A stretch of 64,000 nt of DNA from Pseudomonas sp. BSw22131 (GTDB lineage: Bacteria; Pseudomonadota; Gammaproteobacteria; Pseudomonadales; Pseudomonadaceae): positions 4,340,001 through 4,404,000 of the forward strand of contig NZ_CP113949.1 in the NCBI RefSeq assembly GCF_026810445.1, in the 5' to 3' direction. Position 1 is the first letter of the stretch; each line of letters starts with the position of its first letter. The notes beneath the pieces were generated by a model. That model was not told where the DNA came from and did not search any database. It was given only the letters and a program-made list of their open reading frames with translations. Position numbers and translations under genes: made by a program. Shown here in pieces: positions 19,861-28,530 of the stretch.

Positions 19861-20187
19861 GGCAACATTCGCGAGCTGCAGAACTGCGTCGAGCGAGCCA
19901 CGATCGTGGCGTCTTCACAGACGATCGAAGAGTCGGACCTGCCCGCTTATCTGTTTGGCTCAAGGCCGCTGGACAGCTCGGCGGCGAGCATTCTCAGCGA
20001 CGGACCGGGCATCCCGAAAGACCTGGACGCAGCGCTGGCGGAAGTGGAAAAAGCCTACATCCTTGCCGCCCTGCACGAGACACACGGCGTCCAGGCCGCT
20101 GCCGCGCAACTGATCGGCATTTCCGAGCGCAGCTTGTGGTACCGGCTCAAGAAGCTGGAGATTCATGTGGACAAGATTGTGCGGTGA
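19861..20187 (+). pseudogene. 3' remnant of a sigma-54-dependent activator gene
   Basis: Beginning exactly where the arginase-like frame decays, the sequence encodes GNIRELQNCVERATIV, the conserved end of an NtrC-family AAA+ domain (compare GNVRELRNVAERYAL in AauR). It continues to a Fis-type helix-turn-helix (AAAQLIGISERSLWYRLKKLEI) and a normal stop at 20187. No start codon, receiver or Walker motifs precede it. It is therefore the last 108 codons of a different activator gene, not a copy of aauR, whose 5' part is missing. Confidence 0.75.
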
Positions 20188-20262
20188 GCCCTGGCGGCAC
20201 ACCGACTTCACAATCACGCCCGATAGTTGCAGGAGCGCGCTGCCAATAACCACACCCACCTC

Positions 20263-20359
20263 GCAACGCAGCGGCGGCACCTTGAGCCAGGCCAGTCAGG
20301 AATTGGGCATGGCCAAGGCCACACTGCTCGATAAGGTGAAGAAGTACGGGTTGGGGTGA
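20263..20359 (+). pseudogene. Diverged duplicate of the last 97 bases of aauR
   Basis: Bases 20263-20359 align with 19105-19201 without gaps and with about nine mismatches. Both encode RSGG-LSQASQELGMAK-TL-DKVKKYGLG followed by the same TGA. The rest of aauR is not present beside it. This direct repeat brackets the two remnants at 19427-20187 and may mark an unequal recombination or the trace of a once-longer paralogue. Confidence 0.8.
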
Positions 20360-20379
20360 CTGGTCGGCTGGCTGATCGC

Positions 20380-20548
20380 TTCAGGCCGGAGGCCGCAGGA
20401 GTCCAGCTTGCTGACGATGGGCCGCGCAGCGGGCCTCAACCCATTCGCACCGGGTGCATCTGACCAACCGCATTTGCCGGTTTACTGCCGGTGCCCGGCA
20501 GATCGCCTGCAAGCTGGACTCCTACGCCCTCCAGGCAGAATCAAAAAC
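20380..20548. repeat. Interspersed repeat element, copy C
   Basis: About 170 bases. The left end reads TCAGGCCGGAGGCCGCAGGAGTCCAGCTTG (in parts), and the right end holds its inverted counterpart (CAAGCTGGACTCCTACGCCC, CAGGCAGAATC). The interior has TGCCGGTGCCCGGCAGATCG as in the other copies. The right end overlaps the last codons of the PfkB kinase gene, so the element defines the C-terminus of that protein. Confidence 0.7.
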
Positions 20549-21488
20549 CCTGTACCTGCCGGTGTTCGTTTGCTGCGATCAACGCGTCCACTTCCGACGC
20601 CGTCGGCGAGGTCGCCGGGCCCCAGCGAGTGACGGCGATGGCAGCAGCGGCGTTGGCCCGCAACGCTGCCTGTTCCGGCGAAAGTCCCTTCGCCAGATTG
20701 GCCAGCAGGACACCCGCATGGGCATCGCCCGCGCCGTTTGTGTCGATGGCTGTCACTGGATATCCGCGCACATGCTGCGTTGTGGCGCCCTGACGAATCC
20801 AACAACCGTGCGGCCCGTCGCGCACGACGATCAACGTTTCTGCGTTCAGCCACTGCGCCAGTCTGTCCAGCGCGTCGGCGATCTCTTCGCACCGGGTAAA
20901 ACGTAACGCCTCTTCACAATTGCTGGTCCACAAGGTGATCAGCGGCAGCACGGCCTGCATCTCGGCGTCGTCCGGCGAATTCACCAACGGCCCCGGATCG
21001 AACACCACGCCCGCGCCTATCGGCATGTCGGACAGCCAGCCCAACAGCGTTGACACCTTGTTTTGGTGCAACAGGCTGTAGCCGCTGACAAATACGTAGT
21101 CCTGAGGGTGGACCGAAACACTGAGCAAATCCTCGGCTGACAACCCTCCTTCAGCACCAACATACGAGATGAACGAACGCTCGGCAGACGGCTCGATCAG
21201 CGCCACCGACAGGCCAGTGTCCTGATCATCCGAGCATGGGGTGGCGACCTCGATGCCTTCGGCGGCCATCGACTGACGCGCCAGCTCACCAAAGCGTCCA
21301 TTGCCGTGGCGTCCGAGGTACACCGTTTGCAGACCGTTGCGACAGGCAGCGGCCATCACATTAAAGCCCCCACCCGTCTCGAACTTCGCTGAACGGGCAA
21401 GCACGTCTCCGCCCGAACGGGGCAGCGCGTCAAGGGCCATGACCAGGTCGACCACGACCTGGCCGGTATAAATCAATCTAGCGGGCAT
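20541..21488 (-). CDS. PfkB/ribokinase-family sugar or nucleoside kinase
   Basis: A 315-residue cytoplasmic kinase of the ribokinase family. The N-terminal motif ETGGGFNVMAAACRNGLQTVYLGRHGNG and the C-terminal anion-hole motif DTNGAGDAHAGVLLA (catalytic Asp in the last GAGD) are present. The natural substrate cannot be read off; ribose, pseudouridine or a nucleoside are candidates given the neighbours. Its start lies 11 bases inside the end of the NCS1 transporter gene, so the two are co-translated. Its last codons run into interspersed repeat C. Confidence 0.85.
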   Translation of the reverse strand: MPARLIYTGQVVVDLVMALDALPRSGGDVLARSAKFETGGGFNVMAAACRNGLQTVYLGRHGNGRFGELARQSMAAEGIEVATPCSDDQDTGLSVALIEPSAERSFISYVGAEGGLSAEDLLSVSVHPQDYVFVSGYSLLHQNKVSTLLGWLSDMPIGAGVVFDPGPLVNSPDDAEMQAVLPLITLWTSNCEEALRFTRCEEIADALDRLAQWLNAETLIVVRDGPHGCWIRQGATTQHVRGYPVTAIDTNGAGDAHAGVLLANLAKGLSPEQAALRANAAAAIAVTRWGPATSPTASEVDALIAANEHRQVQGF

Positions 21489-22947
21489 GAGCAGACTCGT
21501 TTGTGGCCAGACGACGGTCGCGCGAACCGCCTAGAAGTGCGTACAAGCCACCGGCAACCACGAAGGTCACGATCCAGCCCAAGCCGTTATGGCCCAACCA
21601 GGAGTCGGAGAGGAAGCCCTTGAACAGGACGTTTTCCGGCGTGGTGGCGACAGTGGTGAAACTGAAACCCAGCACTATGGCCAGCGCCCAGGCGCCGACT
21701 GCACGCCATTCCACGCCGCCGCGATACCAATAGGCGCTGCTCGGCGTGGTGTCCATCAGGTCTTCGGGAGAGTAGTAATGGCGGTGGATCAGGTCGACGA
21801 TGAAGATCCCGACCCAAGCGGTGATAGGCACAGCCAGCATCGAAATGAAGGTAATGAACGGGCCGTAAAAACTGTCGGCGATCAGCATGAAGTAGATGGA
21901 ACCGGCGAAAATCGCCACGATATCGACAATCACGGCGTGTACCCGTTTGATCTTCAATCCCAACGTCAGGGTCGTCAAACCGGCTGAATACACCGAGAGA
22001 TTGTTCGACAGCAATAGCCCGCCGAACGCCGTGATCAGGTAAGGAACGGCCATCCAGGTCGGCAGCAACTGACGGATGGCTATGATCGGGTCAGTGGCCG
22101 AGGCCAAGTGATCGTTGCCCACAGACAGCAGTCCGCCGAGGGTAATCAGCAGCACCAGCGGAATACCTGCGCCAAATGCTGCGGACGCAACAAGCCCGGC
22201 CGCTTTGACGCTGCGATGTTGATAGCGCGACATGTCCGCGCCCGCGTTGGCCCAGCCGATCCCCGTGCCCGCCGCCATGGTGCCGACGCCGATGATCATG
22301 GCGCTCAAGGGTGCTGGCGTTGCGTTGAATACTGCCGTCCAGTCGATGTGTGCGATGAGGAAACCACCCACCACAATGTTCAGCGCGCCAAAGATGTAGG
22401 TGGCCCATTTCTGGATCACCAACAGCGTGGCGTGGCCGAGACCGGAAACCGACAGCGTCATCAGCACGAAGATGGCAATGAACACCAACGTTAGCGCAGG
22501 GGCGCTTTTGGCCTCGACGGGGGTGCCGAACACGATGGCGCAGAGTGACAGTAGTACGAACGCGGCTGTCGTGGTGTTGACAGTTTCCCAGCCCAACCGG
22601 GACATCAGCGAAACGATGGTAGGACCGATATTTCCACGCACACCGAAAATGGCACGGGACAGCGTCAGACTCGGCGCTCGACCACGTCGGCCCGCAATCG
22701 AAATGACGCCGACCACCGCAAATGAACCCGCAGCGCCGAGAATCGCGACGATGATCGCCTGCCAGATCGACAGCCCGCGAAACGCGATTAGCGTGGCGCC
22801 CAACGGCAGTCCGAGAATGCTGATGTTGGCGGCAAACCAGACCCAGAACAGTTGCAAAGGGTGTCCATTGCACTCGGTTTCCGGAACCGGTTCGATGCCG
22901 CGTGTTTCAAGTTGTCCTGCGCCGGGAGTGGCGTTGGATGAGGTCAT
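21478..22947 (-). CDS. NCS1-family nucleobase/nucleoside transporter
   Basis: A 489-residue inner-membrane protein with about twelve hydrophobic segments and the NCS1 (purine/cytosine/allantoin permease) signatures: LFWVWFAANISILGLPLG near residue 33, SRAIFGVRGNIGPTIVSLMSRLGWE, and a TGIGWANAGADMSRY loop. An in-frame start 66 bases upstream is less likely than the ATG at 22947, which has AGGAG eight bases before it. It follows the ADP-ribosylglycohydrolase gene by about 180 bases and overlaps the kinase gene. The likely cargo is a nucleobase or nucleoside. Confidence 0.88.
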   Translation of the reverse strand: MTSSNATPGAGQLETRGIEPVPETECNGHPLQLFWVWFAANISILGLPLGATLIAFRGLSIWQAIIVAILGAAGSFAVVGVISIAGRRGRAPSLTLSRAIFGVRGNIGPTIVSLMSRLGWETVNTTTAAFVLLSLCAIVFGTPVEAKSAPALTLVFIAIFVLMTLSVSGLGHATLLVIQKWATYIFGALNIVVGGFLIAHIDWTAVFNATPAPLSAMIIGVGTMAAGTGIGWANAGADMSRYQHRSVKAAGLVASAAFGAGIPLVLLITLGGLLSVGNDHLASATDPIIAIRQLLPTWMAVPYLITAFGGLLLSNNLSVYSAGLTTLTLGLKIKRVHAVIVDIVAIFAGSIYFMLIADSFYGPFITFISMLAVPITAWVGIFIVDLIHRHYYSPEDLMDTTPSSAYWYRGGVEWRAVGAWALAIVLGFSFTTVATTPENVLFKGFLSDSWLGHNGLGWIVTFVVAGGLYALLGGSRDRRLATNESAHAR

Positions 22948-23128
22948 GGGATGCTCCTGTTGCCGTTTATTCTGGTTGTGGGCAGTACGCAATCCAAACG
23001 CTATCCCTGTCATACGGGCTTTTCAGGCTGCAAAAAGCCCCACATCGCTGCCGGACAACCGGCCGCAACCTTGAGTCTTATAAAGTGTTCAGCGTCCTTG
23101 TGTCGTGCGCCTTACTGCGAGCGGTTTG

Positions 23129-24145
23129 TCATACCACGCGCAGGGACAATAACTGCTCGACCAGCGGATACAGCTCCAGATCGTTGACGACTCTGATCTG
23201 CTCGATCATTCGCTCCGGCCACGCGCTCAGGCCTTGGCAGGCCCCGAGCATGGCGCCGAGTATCGCCGCGATGGTGTCGGTGTCGCCGCCCAGACTGGCG
23301 GCCATGCATACTGCATCGAATGCAGTCAGCCGACCGGCCGCAACCTGATGCGCAAGGGCAAACGCCGCCACCACTGACTCCTGCGAGGCGACCGAGGTGC
23401 CGATCACCTCATAGATCAGCGTCGGCAATTGCTGGTTATCGCAATCGGCGCAGAGGGTTTTCGCCCATTGGATGCGCGCTGCGATCCGACCGCCCGCCAC
23501 CCAATGGCCCTGTTTTTCGGCCTGTTGCGCGATTGTCACGCCGATTTCCAGCGCACTGCCTAGCGCAACGCCGTTAATGCCGGCTGAGACCACCGCCGCA
23601 ACGGCGGCCGCACTGGAAATACCCAGCGTCGTGTTGTGGGTGACCTGACACGCCTGAACCACAGCGTCCACAAACGGCTCCGGATTACGTACGTTCGCAG
23701 CAATCCCTACAGGCGTGATGCGCATCGCCGCACCGTTGGTGGTGCCAAAACGCCCTGCTTCTTCAGGACTGTGGCCCGCGAGAATCATTTCGATGGCGCG
23801 TTTGGTCGAAGGGCCAAGCAGGTCCTGTGAGCCTTTGGCCTGCATGACGACTTCCCAGTCGATCAGGCTCTGCGCCAGGTCCGCCGGATCAATGCGTCCT
23901 CCTCCTGCGACCAGCAGTTCGGCCACCAACACCGCTTGTTCGGTGTCATCTGTGATCGACCCCGCCGCCATGTTCGGCGCAATCGGCTGGTCAGCATCAG
24001 CCGCCGTCAGCGCGGTGATGCGATCAAAACGTTGCTTGATCTGTTCGCGACTCAGCGACTGAGTGGGCATGCCCAGCGCGTCGCCGAGGGCCAGGCCGTA
24101 AAACGCCCCGAGGGCGCGGTCGCGTGTATCGATAAGGCCGGTCAT
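23129..24145 (-). CDS. ADP-ribosylglycohydrolase family protein
   Basis: A 338-residue all-helical hydrolase of the ADP-ribosylglycohydrolase (DraG/ARH) family. Both di-metal motifs are present: GSITDDTEQAVL (about 62-73) and SLGGDTDTIAAILGAMLGA near the C-terminus. Members cleave N- or O-glycosidic bonds of ADP-ribose, and some are found in nucleoside catabolic operons. A longer frame to 24325 is only the antisense of the regulator gene; the ATG at 24145 overlaps the GntR stop by ATGA. With a transporter and a PfkB kinase downstream, a nucleoside hydrolase role is plausible but unproven. Confidence 0.85.
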   Translation of the reverse strand: MTGLIDTRDRALGAFYGLALGDALGMPTQSLSREQIKQRFDRITALTAADADQPIAPNMAAGSITDDTEQAVLVAELLVAGGGRIDPADLAQSLIDWEVVMQAKGSQDLLGPSTKRAIEMILAGHSPEEAGRFGTTNGAAMRITPVGIAANVRNPEPFVDAVVQACQVTHNTTLGISSAAAVAAVVSAGINGVALGSALEIGVTIAQQAEKQGHWVAGGRIAARIQWAKTLCADCDNQQLPTLIYEVIGTSVASQESVVAAFALAHQVAAGRLTAFDAVCMAASLGGDTDTIAAILGAMLGACQGLSAWPERMIEQIRVVNDLELYPLVEQLLSLRVV

Positions 24146-24855
24146 GAGGATGTTCCAAACGCTAGGTGCAGACGAAAATGCACGGGGTCCAGAAGACTTT
24201 CCACATGCTCCATAAAACGTTCGCGGCGGTCGTAGGTGGTTCGCAGTGCCTTGAGAAAAACCGTGCCGGGCTGGCGCATCATCAGACCGGCATCGTCGAT
24301 GGTCAGCGGCTCGGCGCCGATCCATTGATCGCCGCGATCGCCCACAAAGCCATGGGCTGCGAGGGTGATGGTCAACGAGTCTTCAATCAGGCCGGTCGCT
24401 GGCACGTTTTCCAGACCATCGCTGGCGGGAACCAACGCGCGCTCCAGGGATACGACGCTGCCATCGGCGGCGCAACGACGTCGGTCAATGGCGATGAAGT
24501 GACGCGTGCCAAAACGACTTTCAAGGTCCGGGCGCTCTACTTCCACCAGCCGCAAAATCTCGGCGTGGATCCGGGCGCCGGTGTCAGCCAACGCTTGCGC
24601 CCAACCACTGCGCTGGTCCAGCGAAATGCCGTCGTAAGTGACGATTGAACCCACCCCCGACTGGGTAGCGATGTAATTGCGCCGCTTGAGTTCGGAGAGC
24701 GCCTCACGCAGCGTGCCCCGGCTGACGTCAAACTCCTGCGCCAGCAAATGCTCGCCGGGCAGCAAGTCGCCGGACTCCATCTCACCGGATTCGATGCGTC
24801 GGGCGAGCTCGTCGACCACGCGTTTTTTCTTGTCAAATCGAACATGTCTAATCAT
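24142..24855 (-). CDS. GntR-family regulator with UTRA ligand domain
   Basis: A 237-residue transcription factor. The N-terminal winged helix-turn-helix (RIESGEMESGDLLPGEHLLAQEFDVSRGTLREALSEL, in parts, residues about 18-60) is typical of the HutC subfamily. The C-terminal UTRA domain (IDRRRCAADGSVVSLERALVP, GTVFLKALRTTYD) binds a small effector. ATG at 24855 is preferred over a TTG two codons earlier. It is the first gene of the operon and overlaps the ADP-ribosylglycohydrolase gene by four bases, so it probably controls the whole module and itself. Confidence 0.88.
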   Translation of the reverse strand: MIRHVRFDKKKRVVDELARRIESGEMESGDLLPGEHLLAQEFDVSRGTLREALSELKRRNYIATQSGVGSIVTYDGISLDQRSGWAQALADTGARIHAEILRLVEVERPDLESRFGTRHFIAIDRRRCAADGSVVSLERALVPASDGLENVPATGLIEDSLTITLAAHGFVGDRGDQWIGAEPLTIDDAGLMMRQPGTVFLKALRTTYDRRERFMEHVESLLDPVHFRLHLAFGTSS

Positions 24856-24938
24856 GTACAAATTGATAGCTGAAAGCGGGACCGATGATCAAGCGATTTT
24901 TTATCGACGCGAGAGAATGACTAGATTGGCGTGAGCCA

Positions 24939-24983
24939 GGGACGCAGCTCAAAGGGCTTATTTCACCAACAAGCTGCGTCCCG
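24939..24983. repeat. Short inverted repeat upstream of the DsbA-like gene region
   Basis: GGGACGCAGCT (24939-24949) and AGCTGCGTCCC (24973-24983) are perfect inverted copies with a 23-base loop containing CACCAACAAG. It resembles the repeats with GCCAACAA loops elsewhere in the window and lies in the gap between the gntR promoter side and the dsbA-like stop. Confidence 0.5.
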
Positions 24984-25046
24984 CAGAACCAATGAGAGGC
25001 CTGCGGGAGGAAGCTTGCTCACAAAATCGAGGCTCGGCTCAGAGGG

Positions 25047-25715
25047 TCAATCGGCTGGATTGACGACTGTCGACTGTTCGTCGATCACCTGACGAATGGC
25101 GCCGACAAAAACGTCTACCGGCTGACCACCGGAGACCGCGTACTGGTCGTTGAAGACGATTGTGGGGACGGAACTGACGCCACGCGATACCCACAGCTGC
25201 TCAAGGGCGCGAACTTCATCGGCGTATTCATTTGATGCCAGGATGGCCTCTGCACGCAGCCGGTCCAGCCCGACCTTTTGCGCAGTGTCAGCCAGTACGG
25301 TGTGGCTCGACGGATCGGCAAGTTGGCTGAAGTACGCTGCAAACAACGCGCTTTTCAACTCATGTTGCTTGCCTTCAAGTTCGGCCCAGTGAAGCAGGCG
25401 GTGGGCGTCGAACGTATTGTAAATACGCCGATTGCCTTCGTTGAAGACGAAACCCAATTCCGCGCCGCGCTCACGAATGTTTTCGCGATTGGCCTTGGAT
25501 TGTTCGGGCGTGGAACCGTATTTCTGGAAAATATGTTCGTTGAGGTCCTGGCCCTCGGGCGGCATGTCCGGGTTGAGTTCGAACGGCTGAAAGTGAATCT
25601 GCGCCTGTACGTCGTCGCCCAGGTATTCAAGTGCCTGATCCAGCGCGCGCAAGCCGATGATGCACCAAGGGCAGGAAACGTCGGAGATGAAATCAATCTT
25701 CAGCGGAGTGCTCAT
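25047..25715 (-). CDS. DsbA-family oxidoreductase, FrnE type
   Basis: A 222-residue thioredoxin-fold protein of the FrnE subfamily. The active site CPWC (DFISDVSCPWCIIGLRAL) lies near residue 15, and FQPFELNPDMPPEGQDLNEHI and VSSVPTIVFNDQYAVSGGQPV are family hallmarks. There is no signal peptide, so it is cytoplasmic, unlike periplasmic DsbA. The ATG at 25715 replaces an upstream in-frame start because it gives the usual MSTPLKIDFISDV. It stands alone. Confidence 0.9.
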   Translation of the reverse strand: MSTPLKIDFISDVSCPWCIIGLRALDQALEYLGDDVQAQIHFQPFELNPDMPPEGQDLNEHIFQKYGSTPEQSKANRENIRERGAELGFVFNEGNRRIYNTFDAHRLLHWAELEGKQHELKSALFAAYFSQLADPSSHTVLADTAQKVGLDRLRAEAILASNEYADEVRALEQLWVSRGVSSVPTIVFNDQYAVSGGQPVDVFVGAIRQVIDEQSTVVNPAD

Positions 25716-25748
25716 GAGAAGCCTCACTCGTTAGGGGAAAACGATTAG

Positions 25749-25850
25749 CTTCAAGCTTTAAGCTGCAAGCTGCAAGCACGAGCTAGCTGCAGGACTGGGA
25801 AGTCGGGCATGTGGCCGCTTGCAGCTTGTAACTTGCAGCTTGCAGCTGCT
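25749..25850. repeat. AGCTTGCAGCTTGCAGC-type inverted repeat
   Basis: Short-period sequence: AAGCTGCAAGCTGCAAGC on the left (25758-25777) pairs with GCTTGCAGCTTGTAACTTGC and further GCAGCTTGCAGCT units on the right (25815-25848). The element lies over the 3' end of the neighbouring hydrolase gene and encodes that protein's last residues ([15 protein letters not shown]). It looks like an intergenic repeat that invaded the end of a gene. Confidence 0.65.
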
Positions 25851-26820
25851 CCTCGTCCCTATGCTCGCGCAAATAAGGCAGCACCGCGCCCAACAGCGGT
25901 GCTTTGAAAGCCTCCTGAAAGCGATGCGCCAGCCCTGGGATCAGTTTCAACTGGCTGCCCTGAATATGCGCCGCAACGTGTATGCCGTGCATGACCGGCA
26001 GCAACGGGTCCGCTGTGCCGTGCACCACCAGCGTCGGCACGCGCAGACGGTTCAGCAATTCAACACGACTGGGCTCGGCCAGAATCGCCAGGATTTGCCG
26101 CTTCACCCCGTCGGGATTGAATGCTCGGTCGTAGGAAATAGCAGCTTGCTGCAACAGAGCCTGCCGATCATCTTTCACCTCCGGGCTTCCCAGCGCGGCG
26201 AGCAAATCAGCTTGCTGTTCCAGCGCGGTTTGCCGGTCAGGTGCGCCGCGGCGCGCCAGCAATTGCAGCAACGCCGGGCTCGGCATCGGCAAACCCGGCG
26301 CGCCGGAACTGGTCATGATCAGCGTCAGACTCTCCACTCGCCGGGGCGCCATGTCGGCCAAGTGCTGGGCAATCATCCCGCCCATGCTCGCGCCCAGCAC
26401 ATGAAACTGCTGAACCTTCAACGCGTCCATCAAGCCAAGGGCGTCCTGCGCCATGTCGGTCAGCGAATACGGCGCAGAGACCGGCAATCCGATTTTGTAG
26501 CGCAGTACTTCATAGGTCAGATTGGGCGAGGCTGGCGCCTGCACCCAGGTCGACAGGCCTACGTCACGATTGTCGTAACGAATGACCCGAAAACCCTGCT
26601 GACACAGCGCAACGACCACTTCATCCGGCCAGTGGATCAACTGCCCGCCCAAGCCCATGACCAGCAGCAACGCAGGGTCGGACTCCCGACCGATGCTCTG
26701 GTATGCCAGGTGCACATCGTTGAGTTCGGCCACTTGCGTAGGAACATTGACATCGCATCGAGAAGCCGCAAAAGACGGCAGGCCGCACAACAAGGCAGCC
26801 AGAAAAAGTAAAACCCGCAT
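25783..26820 (-). CDS. Exported alpha/beta hydrolase
   Basis: A 345-residue alpha/beta hydrolase with an N-terminal signal peptide ([20 protein letters not shown]). The oxyanion region is [14 protein letters not shown], the nucleophile elbow GASMGG (Ser), the acid in HGTADPLLP (Asp) and the base in GLAHRFQE (His), so the triad is complete. The open frame extends to 26958, but the signal peptide fixes the start at 26820. It most resembles proline-iminopeptidase-like or esterase-like hydrolases; substrate unknown. The last 20 or so residues are derived from the repeat at 25749-25850 and are probably an acquired tail. Confidence 0.85.
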   Translation of the reverse strand: MRVLLFLAALLCGLPSFAASRCDVNVPTQVAELNDVHLAYQSIGRESDPALLLVMGLGGQLIHWPDEVVVALCQQGFRVIRYDNRDVGLSTWVQAPASPNLTYEVLRYKIGLPVSAPYSLTDMAQDALGLMDALKVQQFHVLGASMGGMIAQHLADMAPRRVESLTLIMTSSGAPGLPMPSPALLQLLARRGAPDRQTALEQQADLLAALGSPEVKDDRQALLQQAAISYDRAFNPDGVKRQILAILAEPSRVELLNRLRVPTLVVHGTADPLLPVMHGIHVAAHIQGSQLKLIPGLAHRFQEAFKAPLLGAVLPYLREHRDEEQLQAASYKLQAATCPTSQSCS

Positions 26821-27095
26821 GGAAAACACCGAAACGCAGAACCCCAGTAGGCCGCGAGTCTGATGAAGTTTTGTCCGGCGCGCTGCCACACTTGCGTGAC
26901 AGTTTGATGAAGGGGGCTGAGCGGTCATGAAACTGTGACATGACGGGTGCCACGGCATCGGCGAAGCACCGTGTCAGGGCAAGACTCCGTGAAGTCCTCC
27001 ATGCAAAACAGGGAGCCATTGTCGACACGGGACACAACATGAGACAAACTCATATCCTTCGTCATGATCACAAGTTTTACTCATGGAGCACAGCA

Positions 27096-28013
27096 GTGCT
27101 GGAAATACGCCACCTCAGGACGTTGCATGCCCTACGCGAGGCCGACAGCCTTGTTGACGCCGCTGATCGCTTGCATCTGACGCAGTCTGCCCTCTCTCAT
27201 CAATTCAAAGAGCTCGAAGAGCGCATGGGCATGCCGCTGTTTGTGCGCAAGACCAAGCCCGTGCGCTTTACCAGCGCTGGCTTGCGGTTGCTGCAACTGG
27301 CGGACCTGATGCTGCCGCAATTGCGTGCGGCAGAACGCGACATCTCGCGTCTCGCGGGTGGCGTAGCCGGGCGTCTGCACATGGCCATCGAATGCCACAG
27401 CTGCTTTCAGTGGCTGATGCCGACCATCGATCAATTTCGTGATGCGTGGCCCGAGGTCGAACTGGATCTGGCGTCGGGTTTTGCGTTCGCGCCGCTGCCT
27501 GCGCTAGCCCGCGGTGACCTGGACCTGGTAGTGACGTCGGACCCGCTGGAACTGGTCGGGATCACCTACGTGCCGCTGTTTACCTATGAGGCGATGCTGG
27601 CGGTGGCCAATCAGCATCCATTGGCGAGCAAGCCGTATATCGTGCCGGAAGATCTGACGACGGAAACACTGATTACCTACCCGGTGGAACGTGACCGGCT
27701 GGACATTTTTACGCGGTTTCTTGAGCCCGCAGACGTTGAGCCGGCGCTAGTACGCACGTCTGAACTGAGCGTAATGATGATGCAACTTGTGGCCAGCGGC
27801 CGAGGCGTGTGTGGGATGCCGCACTGGGCGCTGCATGAATACAGCTCAAGGGGCTATGTGAAAGCCAAACGTCTGGGCGAAAAAGGTTTATTCGCCACGC
27901 TGTATGCCGCCATTCGCGCAGACATGCTGGACGCGCCCTACATGCGCGACTTCCTGCTGACGGCCAAGGACACCTCGTTTTCGACCCTGGATGGCGTGAG
28001 CGCTGTGCGGTGA
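27096..28013 (+). CDS. metR: LysR-family regulator, MetR-like
   Basis: A 305-residue LysR-type regulator. The N-terminal helix-turn-helix (LEIRHLRTLHALREADSLVDAADRLHLTQSALSHQFKELE, in parts) and the effector domain with HSCFQWLMPTIDQF match MetR, the homocysteine-responsive activator of methionine genes. The frame is open upstream to 26940, but the GTG at 27096 aligns with the family start (VLEIRHLRTL) and has GGAGC just before it. It is divergent from the hydrolase gene with a shared 275-base gap. No met gene lies in the window, so the name rests on similarity alone. Confidence 0.82.
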   Translation: MLEIRHLRTLHALREADSLVDAADRLHLTQSALSHQFKELEERMGMPLFVRKTKPVRFTSAGLRLLQLADLMLPQLRAAERDISRLAGGVAGRLHMAIECHSCFQWLMPTIDQFRDAWPEVELDLASGFAFAPLPALARGDLDLVVTSDPLELVGITYVPLFTYEAMLAVANQHPLASKPYIVPEDLTTETLITYPVERDRLDIFTRFLEPADVEPALVRTSELSVMMMQLVASGRGVCGMPHWALHEYSSRGYVKAKRLGEKGLFATLYAAIRADMLDAPYMRDFLLTAKDTSFSTLDGVSAVR

Positions 28014-28050
28014 GAAGTTTGTCCTACGGGTGCACCGCACTTCAACGATC

Positions 28051-28112
28051 TGTAGGAGCGAATTCATTCGCGAGGCGATGGAGCTGACTCACCCCAAAAC
28101 ACGGCTCCCGCG
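28051..28112. repeat. REP-type repeat after metR
   Basis: TGTAGGAGCGAATTCATTCG followed by CGAGGCGATGG is the conserved left part, and a weaker complement (ACGGCTCCCGCGCGG) closes it. Same family as the repeats at 9275 and 12117. It lies in the convergent gap between metR and the Nudix gene. Confidence 0.65.
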
Positions 28113-28125
28113 CGGTTGACTGAAT

Positions 28126-28530
28126 TCAGGACGTTTGAAGCGCCCGGTACAGCGGCAGGACTGAGTCCCGGGTCAGCGGTGCCAGCTCTAAATGACTGAC
28201 GTCGCCCGCGTCCACCCAGACGATTTCCTCAATCTCGGCCGCCGGCTCCGGCGCCTGATCGATGTCGAGGCGGAACAACTGGCAATTGACCTCACACCCC
28301 GGCTCGTTGGCCGCTTCGGCTGTGAACTCACCCAAAAACTGCGCCTTGCCCGGCTCGACCAAAAATCCCAATTCTTCGGCCAGCTCCCGCGCCATCGCCA
28401 GCGCAGGAGGCTCACCGGCCTCGATTTTGCCGCCCGGCTGCATGAACGCTTGCGTCCCGCGCTTACGCACGAGCAACGTACGCCCGTCCGCACCGATCAA
28501 CAAAGCGGCAGCAATCCGGATCACCTTCAT
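28126..28530 (-). CDS. Nudix hydrolase
   Basis: A 134-residue Nudix enzyme. The catalytic box reads [24 protein letters not shown], which fits GX5EX7REUXEEXGU. The Nudix fold elements before it ([18 protein letters not shown]) are intact. Such enzymes hydrolyse nucleoside diphosphates linked to another group; the substrate is not evident. Its start overlaps the ddl stop by ATGA, so it is translated from the same message as D-Ala-D-Ala ligase. Confidence 0.88.
   Translation of the reverse strand: MKVIRIAAALLIGADGRTLLVRKRGTQAFMQPGGKIEAGEPPALAMARELAEELGFLVEPGKAQFLGEFTAEAANEPGCEVNCQLFRLDIDQAPEPAAEIEEIVWVDAGDVSHLELAPLTRDSVLPLYRALQTS

Noticed and set aside
23016..23040. GGGCTTTT / AAAAAGCCC stem between the NCS1 transporter and ADP-ribosylglycohydrolase genes
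   Set aside because: The stem is mostly A-T with no clear T tract after it on the minus strand, so I would not call it a terminator that splits the operon.
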